From Siphonodentalium dalli (lineage: Eukaryota > Mollusca > Scaphopoda > Gadilida > Siphonodentaliidae), in contig CP136064.1 of the NCBI GenBank assembly GCA_032622095.1, positions 248,159,827-248,223,826 on the forward strand: a stretch of 64,000 nt of DNA, in the 5' to 3' direction. This document shows, piece after piece, positions 47,801-59,800 of the stretch (position 1 is the stretch's first letter; the number at the start of each line of letters is the position of its first letter). The notes under the pieces were generated by a model. That model worked only from the letters and a program-made list of their open reading frames with translations, did not search any database and was not told where the DNA came from. Both the position numbers and the translations under genes were made by a program.

Positions 47801-50800
47801 AGTTTAAATTCACCGATGTTACTGAATATATTTGGCGACAAAATTATCCGAGAGCACCATTGTATAGTGTGCAAATATATTTTTAATCGTTGTATTTTGG
47901 CTTGTTGGAAATAAAGCATGATCCATAACCGAAAAATCGTAATTTTATTCCCAATGATTCAGTGATTTTAGAAATTAGAGACACTCGGTAGTCGGTGTCA
48001 AGGCCGTTAATTGTGCATAGATCATAGATGTACTAAACTGTGAATACTACCGAAAGGGTGTGCCTTTGAATGCAGAAAATCTAGAAACAGGTAACTGAGG
48101 TGTGGCAGATGCAAACTAAAATTAAATGCAACAAACAGTCTATGACATTTAAATAAAAAATATGAAGTGTTTTCCATGTTACTGACATTGAAATAAATCT
48201 CCCTATTTTTCACTAAATCTCCCTATTTATGAGGACAAATCTCCCTATTTCCAATTATGAAAGTATACAGGTCTGATATAAATAGATATATACCATAAAA
48301 AGGTACATACATATATCAAATATACCAACAATATATATATGATGTACGGGTAGTATTATGTGATAATTGGTCATTCTTTATAGTGGAATACAATGTTCTC
48401 CTTAGATTTTCTTAACCTGGGAAGGTATAATAACCCATGCTAACTATGGGCATTATCCCCATAACAAAGATAAAAACTAAAAATAAAACCCTCGCCCCCT
48501 CGTCGATTCTCAAAAATGAAAGTGTCAATGACACTGTAGCTCAACTTAGGTAGGGGAATAATTTAATGGTTGACAGTAAATGGAGGAATAGGAAAGGTTC
48601 TAATTGAAATGTCTAACCTGCGCCAAAGGATTTAGTGATGCAAAGAGTAAAATACAAGATGGCTGCTAGTGGCCATTTTTTTTGGCCAATTGACCCCAAA
48701 AGGACTCGTTCCCATCTACGTATAATTGTTAACATCCATGACAAATTTTATGAAGATCTGACCAAAGCTACGACCTACAAATTTCATGATGATCAGACAA
48801 ACAGTACGACCTGTAGACCGCGCCAATGGATTGACTATTGAAATCCAAGATGGCCACTGGCAGCCATGTTTTTTGGCCGAATGACCCCACAATGATTCGT
48901 TCCCATCTACATGTCAATGTCAACATTCATGACAAATTTCATAAAGATTAGACCAAAGGTACAACCTGTAGCCCGTGCCAAATGATTTAGTCATGCAAAG
49001 AGTAAAATCCAAGATGGCTGCTGGCGGCCATGTTTTTTGGCTGAACGACTCCAAAATCACTCGTTCCCATCTACATGTCAGTGTTAACATCCATGACAAA
49101 TTTAATAAAGATCAGACCAAAGGTATGACCTGTAGCCCACGCCAAAGGATTTAGTCATGCAAAGAGTAAAATGCTGGTGGCCATGTTTTTTGACCGAATG
49201 ACCCCAAAACGACTCGTTCCCATCTACATGTCATTGTTATAATTCATGACAAATTTCATGACCATCTGACCAAAGCTACGACCTGTAGCCCGCACCAAAG
49301 GATTTAGTCATGCAAAGAGTAAAATCCAAGATGGCTGCTGGCGGCCATGTTTTTTGACCGAATTACCCCAAAACGACTCGATCCCATCTACATGTCATTG
49401 TTATCATTCATGACAAATTTCATGATGATCAGACGAACAGTACGACCTGTAGCCCGTGCCAATGGATTGAATTTTGAAATCCAAGATGGCCGCCAGCGGC
49501 CATGTTTTTTGACCGAATGACCCCACAATGATTCGTTCCCATCTACATGTCAATGTCAACGTTCATGACAAATTTCATAAAGATCAGACCAAAGGTACGA
49601 CCTGTAGCCCGCGCCAAAGGATTTAGTCCCCAAAATCACTCGTTCCCATCTACATGTCAATGTCAACATCCATGACAAATTTCATGATGTTCCGATCAAA
49701 GCTATGACCTGTAGCCCGCGCCAAGTGTTTAGTCATGCAAAGAGTAAAATCCAAGATGGCTGCTGGCGGCCATGTTTTTTGGCCGAACGACTCCAAAATC
49801 ACTCGTTCCCATCTACATGTCAGTGTTAACATACATGACAAATTTCATAAACTTCCGACCAACACAACGACCTGTAGCCTGCACCAAAGGATTTAGTCAT
49901 GCAAAGAGTAAAATCCAAGATGGCTGCTGGCAGCCATGTTTTTTGGCCGAACGACCCCAAAATCACTCGTTTCCATCTACATATCATTATTAACATCATT
50001 TACAAATTTCATGATGATAAGACGAACAGTACGACCTGTAGCCCGCGCCAATGGATTGAATCTTGAAATCCAAGTTGGCTGCCAGCGGCCATGTTTTTTG
50101 GCCGAATGACCCCAAAATGACTCGTTCCCATCTACATGTCAATGTCAACATTCATGACAAATTTCATAAAGATCAGACCAAAGGTACGACCTGTAGCCCG
50201 CGCCAAAGGATTTAGTCCCCAAAATCACTCGTTCCCATCTACATGTCAATGTCAACATCCATGACAAATTTCATGATGTTCCGATCAAAGCTATGACCTG
50301 TAGCCCGCGCCAAGTGTTTAGTCATGCAAAGAGTAAAATCCAAGATGGCTGCTGGCGGCCATGTTTTTTGGCCGAACGACACCAAAATCACTCGTTCCTA
50401 TCTACATGTCATTATTAACATCAATGACAAATTTCATGATGATCAGGCGAACAGTACGATCTGTAGCCCGCACCAATGGATTGAATCTTGAAATCCAAGA
50501 TGGCTGCCAGCGGCCATGTTTTTTGGCCGAATGACCCCAAAATGACTCGTTCCCATCTACATGTCAATGTCAACATTCATGACAAATTTCATAAAGATCA
50601 GACCAAAGTACGACCTGTAGCCCGGGCCAAAGGATTTAGTCATGCAAAGAGTAAAATCCAAGATGGCTGCTGGCGGCCATGTTTTTCGGCCGAACGACCC
50701 CATAATCATTCGTTCCCATCTACATGTCATTGTTAACATCCATGACAAATTTCATGATGTTACGATCGAAGCTACGACGTGTAGCCCGCGCCAAAGGATT

Positions 50801-53800
50801 TAGTCATGCAAAGAGTAAAATCCAAGATGGCTGCTGGCGACCATGTTTATTGGCCGAACAACCCCATAATGACTCGTTCCCATCTACATGTCAATATTAA
50901 CATCCATGACAAATTTCATGATGATCAGACGAACAGTACGACCTGTAGCCCGCGCCAATGGATTGAATTTTGAAATCTAAGATGGCCACCAGCGTTTTTT
51001 GGCCGAATGACCCCACAATGATTAGTTCCCATCTACATGTCAATGTCAACATTCATGACAAATTTCATAAAGATTAGACCAAAGGTACAACCTGTAGCCC
51101 GCGCCAAAGGATTTAGTCATGCAAAGAGTAAAATCCAAGATGGCTGCTGGCGGCCATGTTTTTTGGCCAAACAACTCCAAAATCACTCGTTCCCATCTAC
51201 ATGACAGTGTTAAATCCATGACAAATTTCATAAACTTCCGACCAAAACAACGACCTGTAGCCCGCGCCAAAGGATTTAGTCATGCAAAGAGTAAAATCCA
51301 AGATGGCTGCTGGCAGCCATGTTTTTTGGCCAAACGACCCCAAAATCACTCGTTCCCATCTACATGTCATTATTAACATCAATGACAAAGTTCATGATAA
51401 TCAGACGAACAGTACGACCTGTAGGCCGCGCCAATGTATTGAATCTTGAAATCCAAGATGGCTGCCAGAGGCCATGTTTTTTGGCCGAATGACCCCAAAA
51501 TGACTCGTTCCCATCTACATGTCAATGTCAACATTCATGACAAATTTCATGAAGATCAGACCAAAGGTACAACCTGTAGCCCGCGCCAAAAAAAATTGTT
51601 GACGGACACACGGACGACGGACGCCAAACCATGACAATAGCTCAAACTTACAAAAGTAAGTTGAGCTAAAAATTGCTCGATAATCAAAAACTTTTTTTTG
51701 TTGGCCTTATAGGAAAAGATAGATCTTTAAATTTTTTGGCTCTAGCATTGAATTGAAACAAAATTTAATAATTGGGAACAAATTCCGAATGCGGAGATAA
51801 CCTTTAATTGCTGTCATCAACTGATACCAGCATTATTTAAAGGCATATTATATTCCAAGCAAACAACAGATAAACAAACGAGACTGATTTCCCGAACGAG
51901 TCACTTTTTTTTATTTATATGAATAAATGGCATTATGTTCTGGCAATTTGATAAAAAATTATTGAAATGCCTGCATTGAGGAAGTTTGTTCGCTGTGAGT
52001 TTTTCAAATTTCTTTAACCTCTTGCCTGCTATATGTCAGTACTCAAGTACGGACGTAAAATGTCACACTGTGTGCTATACATCCGTACTGAGTACAGACC
52101 TACTTCAGCACACTAGCATTTTACCATTATTCATAAATGGAACTCAGATATTGGTGCATCAGAACCATTGTATCTCAAAGTTTTAAACAGTTGTGAAAGA
52201 TAACAACTTTTCAACAGAGTCAGTTTTATGGTTTTCGTGATATTCCCAGCACATTTTTCCATTGGAAAAGTCCAAAATGTCAATGGCCCAGTCTCAACAG
52301 TGAAGAGGTTAATGCTTTCATGATTGGAGCCACTCTGGTGCAGCATTACATATCATGTGCCAGTGCTTTCTCTTATAATATATATGCGAGTCTCCCATAG
52401 GCAGCCTCACATTTATAAGAGAATGCACTGACTTACAAGGTCAAGGTAAATATTGTTAGGCCATGCATTCTCTTATATATACAAAGCTCCCTACGGGAGA
52501 CTCGCATATATAAGAGAATACATTGGCACAGGGTTTTCGTAAAATTTCAGGAAGCTCCAGTCATGGAAGGGCTAAGGGAGCATAGATGCGGTTTGTTTCA
52601 GCATTATTAACCATTGCAAAAACTAAATCTTTCATAAACAAAGCTAAATGTTCAGACTAGTGGATTCAATGCAAAATGACATGTCCTAGTTTTCAAAGCA
52701 AAAATATTCTTTTAGCGTGTAGAAATTAAAATATCCTGCAACACTGTTATTTGTTGCAGTAAGATTTCAAATTTTAGATCAAAGTCATTTTCTCCAAAGG
52801 GAAAGCCAAATTATTTGATAAGGATATGTTCAGTACACTAAACATATCCAAACAACATACCATCCACACTTCCATTAATTTGTCCATCCCCCTTTTTGAT
52901 GGATCTCTGATGAGCTGCATGACCTGTTTAGTATGCGACTCCCTGTGCGCCTGTATCACGATATGAACTCCTTCAAACTCCGGGCATGAGAACAAATAGC
53001 CACTATCATTTAACACCGCTGTGGTGGCTCCTCTCGTTAGCAGCAATGAAACTATCTTACTGTAACCTTTGAAAAGAAGAGTTAAATATATATTAGATAT
53101 AATCAGTGGTTAGTCTTTTGATAACTAGAAACATATCAATGAGTAGTTACTTGATTCCTACTAATTCATTTGTACGGATGTTATGCTAGAAATTTCAACA
53201 AGAGGTTGCACCGGCAGTGCTGGCATACCCCCACGGTGGCAGATTCGAAAGGTCAAAGTACGCGTGAGATATCTGCTCAGATGGGAACATTTTCAAATAA
53301 ACAAAGATAAATAACTCTAGAATGGAAAACATGAACAAATCAATTAAACAATCAATTGATTGCCATCATAGTAGTGAACACCCGGGCCCATACCAAATTT
53401 CATTGATATCTGTCAACCGGTGGTGGAGATACAGACAAAAAACCAATACTTCCAAATAAACAAAGATGAATAACTCTAGAATGGAAAACTGATTGAAAAA
53501 CAAATGATTGAACACTCCATCCATTGCCCTCATAGTAGTGAACATCCATACCAAATTTCATTGAGATTCGTCAACCGGTGGTTGAGATATCTGCTCGGAC
53601 GGACAAAGAAAACAACATTTACATGGGAGAAGTTTCTGTCTGTGATCTGCTTCTGTTATCAGAATATCCATACAAATTAAGAATATACCAATACATTGTA
53701 TAAGTTTAGAATTCAAAATAGATACATCAACAAGCATGGGTGAATGGGTTGACATTAGACATGTTCCAATCCACAAACATGCATATAAGTCTAGAATGAA

Positions 53801-56800
53801 AGACTACAATATAACAATAACATGATTCTCAAGGGGGCGTTATGGTTTATGTTGGTTTATGTCAATCATTTAGCGAGGGCTGTTAATAAACCATAATGAC
53901 CGAATAAGTCATGCTATTACTATTGTTATAACCGATCGGTCTGGTGTGCCGTCGTTATTGAACAGACCATTTCATTATCGGCCTGGTGTTTTTGAATGAT
54001 AAGTAATTTGGAAACAGCGAAATTTATTGATTGATTGGGGTTTAATGACGCTTTCAGCAACTGAGGCCATATCACGACATTGCCAGGTTTTAGTGGTGGA
54101 GGAAATCCGCACACTTACGTCTAATCTAAAAGAAATTTCAATGGCTGATAAATTAATCGACCATGTGTGGCAAACCACGGGCCATCGGTGAGTAACTGGC
54201 AACTCCACCAGATAATGATTTTGAGTTACAAATTCCACGATGGAAACATGTGGATTTGAACCCTTATCACCAGTGCTGGAGGGCAAAATGGCTTGGAGTT
54301 GTACCCCTAACCGATTGAGCCACTGAGGCCCCCTGAAACAGCGAAAAATGACAATAATATTTCAAGTTGCATGGCACAAGACTTGTCAAGGGAAGTACAA
54401 TAATGAGCTGTTGAAATTGCACACATCGTGGTCAGGATCTTGTTATATTATGTATGACAAGTGTGGAGTAAGGACAACCTTACCTTTTTCAGCTGCAATT
54501 TGTAGAGCAGTTTTGTTATCATAGTTGATTGAGTTGATGTCCAGTAGGCGGCGATCGCTGAGGAAGCCGGTTGCTTTGAACGTGTAGTTCCGGTAGTAGT
54601 GTGAGGTGGGGCTGCAGAACTGGAGCAGATATTTGAGTATCTCGATAGAGCCGTGTTCTACAGCTGTGTGAAGTATAGTGTTTCCTGATGTCTGATGTCT
54701 CTTCTTCAGATCACAGCGTTTCTGTGAACACAACCCATAGATTATATAGAGAGTAATCAATTGGTTCCGAGAATTGCGTTAAATAATTCATAAGAGGCAA
54801 GAGACATCGGTAAGAAATGAGTGCACATCCGCACATGAGTTTCTTACTTCTTACCTAAACGTCTCTTGTCTGGAGTGAATTATTTAACTTAGTTCTCAGA
54901 ACTAATTGGTTAATCTATTTATTACACTTTTGCATCAATTTGGTTTGCCAAATATGATTAAAACACCCAGAGTTAATGCATGAAAGTCCCGATGTGGAGA
55001 AAGATCAACCATCAAAAATTCAGTCTAGATCAGTAAGGACATAATTCACTTGTGACATTACCATTTTTAATAACGGCATTTTCAATGGAATTCGCACATA
55101 GGAGTGTACTAATTTATTATACTTCAACTAGCTGAAACAGGCTCCTTTGTGAGCCTTTATTCAGCTGCACAAAATTTGAATTTTTTAATTTGTTTTAAAT
55201 GAAATTCTTGCTCAATTTAACAAAAAATAATAGTTTTATTTTTTAAATAAAAATTGATCTTTGTTAAAAATCTAAATTTTGAAAAACTAGTTCAGTTTGG
55301 ACATCTGCCAGGGTACCCCAAATTTGGTTGAAATCGGTCCAGGGGTCTGGATGAAAGACGAGGACAGGACTTTTATATATATATGTGTTTACCTTAGCGT
55401 GGGCTACTTGCCTGATAACACTTTAATAACTTGCTGCTCATTCATTAGTAAATATTTGATTCTCGTTCATTTGTGAAGAGTTTTTAACCCTTCCATGACT
55501 GGAACTTCTTGAAAGTTGCGAAAACCCTGTGCCAATGCATTCTCTTATATATGCTGGTCTCCCATAGGGAGCCTCGCATATATAAGAGAATACATTGGCC
55601 TAACAATATTTAACTTGGCTTTGTAAGCCAGTGCATTGTCTTATATATGTGAGGCTCACTATAGGAGACTCGGATATATAAGAGAATGCACTGGCGCAGG
55701 AAATTTAATGTTGCAGTGCTCAGTGCAGCTCCCATCATGAACGGGTTAACCCTTTACCCAACAAACCGGCCAAAACCGGCCAAATAAAGCTTCAACAGCC
55801 TAAAATATCTTCGGTCTGTCTCAATAAAAGCATACAAATATGGATATCATTGGAACCGGCTCCTTGACCACATTGTGATAGTTACAGTTATGCCCTGTGC
55901 CAATGCATTCTCTTATATATGCGAGTCGACCATAGGTCGCCTCGCATATATAAGAGAATGCATTTGCCTAAAAAAAATCTTTTTTTAACACTTTTTACCA
56001 TTTTTTCTTACATTCTTTAACAATTTTATAATTTTTAATGTGTTAAGCCAATGCATTCTCTTATATATGCGAGGCGACCTATGGTCGACTCGCATATATA
56101 AGAGAATGCATTGGCACATGGCCCTTCTGTTGGGTAAAGGGTTAACTAGTATGTTCAACATCAGCTTCAGGCTTGTTGAAGTTTTTCTCTGAAAATCTCT
56201 ACATGTGATCAACTGTGAATCGATAGTGAATACCTCTGCCTGCTGTATCCTTATATTATCTGAACATCCTAGCACATTAAGAATATAGACCATTCATATC
56301 AGACCTGTTACCCCAATGTTTTCCTGTCAGGGAGAGTGACTCTGCCAGTCAGTGAGATTTCAAGTTTTATCAGTGAGATTTAATTTGGTCATCAAAACAT
56401 ACATATTTGGTGCCCTAAAACTATATTTTTAAGTTTATTCAACACGTAATACCAAGTCATCAACTTTCAAGTCATCAACTTTTCAATTTTCCATTACTAT
56501 TATTAAATATCAATAATTCGATCCGAAGCCATACAACTACTTTCATTATTCTCAATACAGAGATATCACATGTACTTGTGGCTACATATACATGTTACAG
56601 ATGTATTAGTCATTTATGATAAAATAATTATTCGTTTTTGTTTTTGTTTGATTACCTGTCATTAGTCGACAGTTTTATTATATTTAGTCGAGGAGCCAAT
56701 AAGGTCCACTTGCACCAACCCCCCCCCCCCCCCCCCCCCCCCGATTCTTACAAATAACCTTATTTTTATTGTTCCCTATGGTATCCAGATATAAAAAATC

Positions 56801-59800
56801 CGGATTTCACTGAAAAATAAAGGTGGCCCTACTAGGTGCTAGTGCCATTTGAATCCAAGATGTGGCCGCCATTTCCTCTAATTCCGACCAGCTGTATTTA
56901 ATCGTTGTAATAGATCGGTTGTTAGCAAAAGACACAGACACAATGTATGCCATTTTGTTGGTATGATGTCCTTCAAAATGACGGCAAATAATTTCGAAAC
57001 AAATTCAAAATGGCTGCCGAAAAATGACGTCATATGCACGAAAATAGGAAATTTAATTAATATTTCTCAATATCTTCCATTTTTCTTCACATTAATCATT
57101 AGTAAATGGCAATGTTTTTGAGACAGTCATCAATCGTGATATTATAGCGTCATTTTAAGACATTTGCCATTGACGAGGGTTCAGTAATAGATACAGAAAG
57201 AGGATTTGAAAAAAAGGGGTGAAATTATCGATTTTTTTTGCAAAAGATATTGCTGTATTTAATCGTTGTAATAGATCGGTTGTTAGCAAAAACACAGACA
57301 AGATGTATGCCATTTTGTTGGTATGATGTCCTTCTTCAAAATGACGACAAATAATTTCGAAAAAAATTCAAAATGGCCACCGAAAAATGACGTCATATGC
57401 ACGAAAATAGGAAATTTAATTAATATCTCACCATATCTTCCATTTTTCTTCACATTAATCATTAGTAAATGGCAATGTTTTTGAGACAGGCATCAAGCAT
57501 GAGATTATAGCGTCATTTTAAGACATTTGCCATTGACGAGGGTTCAGTAATAGATACAGAAAGAGGATTTGAAAAAGAGGGGTGAAATTTTCGATTTTTT
57601 TTGCAAGACGGTCTTGATAGTCATTTTATCAACAAACCACACAGCTGTTAATAGAATGTCAACAACTATGTGCTTTATTTTATTGGACGGATGTTTTACT
57701 TCAATGGGAATGAAATTGGTGTAGAAAATTTGCAAAATGGCCGCCGAAAATATGAAAAATGGTAAATATTGCCCCAGGGTGTCCTGCAATGGCTTACAAG
57801 TTGTGGTTGATATATAAAATTGGCTAATATGTATTATATACATTGAATACTAACATGTCTGATGCACCATGGATCATTGTTTCTATTGTCACCACTGACA
57901 TCACCAGAAATATTGGATTTTTCTCTCACAAACTTGACATAAATATCGGCAAAAATTAACTTTTCAGGGTTGGACAATTTTTTTAAGTAAAATGCAACTA
58001 TCATTGGTATCAAAAGTATTTATTGTTTTGGTCTATCTTAAATGTGTCACACTACGGTGTTTATAGACCAAATTGCTCAAGATGGCTTCCAAAATGGCCA
58101 CCAAATTTGTAAAAAGTAAATTTTTTACATATATCCCGAACATTATTATCTGCGTTATTCGACAAGGTAGCAAACTGTGACTCACTTGGTTATTGTACGT
58201 GTTAGTTAATTAACCGACAACTACGTTCTATTCTGTTTGTCCCAGTTCCGTATGGGGCATGACAAATTCATTTTAAAGTTGCAGTATGGAATTTTGCGGA
58301 GAACCTCTTTTGTGATTCTGGCAATATTATTGAAAGGAAATGGGCAAAACTTTGAGACGGATCTGAGATGAACCATAATATGTGGCTATTCTGGCCCATT
58401 ATGATAAAAAGTGATCAACTGGATAAAAGATGGATGCCAATATGGCAGCCAGGGAGTTACTGTATGATCATAGGTGATGTGAATAGGTATACAGGGAGTT
58501 ACTGTATGGTCATGAATGATGTGAATAGGTATACAATGAGTGACTATATGGTTATGAGTAGGTATACAATGAGTGACTATATGGTTATAAGTGGGGTGTC
58601 CACGGTGAGATGCATAGGAATATAAGGAGTGGCTGTATGGGCATGTGTGAGGTGAATCGGTATACATGTAGTGACTGTACGGTATATTGTGTGTGGCCGA
58701 TGTGATCGTATGGGCATTGCTGTGGTGTATAGATATAACGAGAGTAGCTACATGGTCATCCGTGTGTTGTTTATGTATATATGGAGTGATTGTAAGGTCG
58801 TGGTGGTCGTGATGTATATGTGTACCGTGTGTGGCTGTATTGTGACATGTGGTGTATATGTATATTTGTGCTGTCTGTATGATCATGGATGGAGTGCGTA
58901 GATAAATAGGGAGTGATTTTATGGTTATGGGTAATGTGTATAGGTGCACATGGTATGCCTGTAGTCAAGATTGAAGTTATATGCATACCTGGAATAAGCT
59001 GTATGGTCATTGACAAGCGTGTGGCTATATAGGGAGTGCCCTTTTGGTAACAGGGTGGGTCGCATATTTATATATGTTGTGGATGTATTATCATCGGTGG
59101 TGTATATGGTGTAGATGAATGATCATGGATGGCGTGTATGACTATACAGTGAGTTGATGAATTGTCATGTGTGAGGTGTATATGCAAGTATGAGACTTAT
59201 GAGTAGTCGTGTGTGCGGGTATTGGTATATTTGGAAGGGCTCACCATTGGTAGGTGAGGTGTATATGTATATCTGGATTGACTCTATGGTCATGGGTATG
59301 GCGAATAGATATACATGTAGTGGCTGTATGGTCCATGGTGAGGTGAATAGGTATACAATGAGTGACTGCATGATCGTGAATGTGGTGAATATGTATACAT
59401 AGAGTGACTATATGGTCAGGTGTAGGAGTATACCTGGTGTTCATGCATTGTGATTCATGGCTGTATCGTCATTTGTGGCATGTCATTTTGAAGAAGGACG
59501 TCATACCAACAAAATGGCATACATTTTGTCTGTGTCTTTTGCTAACAAACGATCTATTACAACGATTAAATACAGCTGGTCGGAATTAGAGGAAATGGCG
59601 GCCATCTTGGATTCAAATGGCTCTAGCACCTAGTAGGGCCACCTTTATTTTTCGGTGAAATCCGGATTCTTTATATGGATACCATAGGGAACAATAAAAA
59701 TAAGGTTATTTGTAATCATCAGAGGGGGGGTGCACGTGGACCTTATTAGCTCCCCGACTAATTGTTATATATTTGGATACACGATGATTATTATATTGTT

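Noticed and set aside
48635-51634. Many open frames with KSKMAASGHVFWPNDPKMTR-type peptides
   Set aside because: Translations of the core-array unit in both orientations; also seen at 2055-2772 and 27284-27505.
58386-58949. Longest open frame in the window, 187 codons on the - strand, rich in His, Thr and Ile
   Set aside because: It lies within a degenerate 40 bp minisatellite with no start context or splice sites, and similar open frames appear on both strands of the sister minisatellite at 34440-35220.
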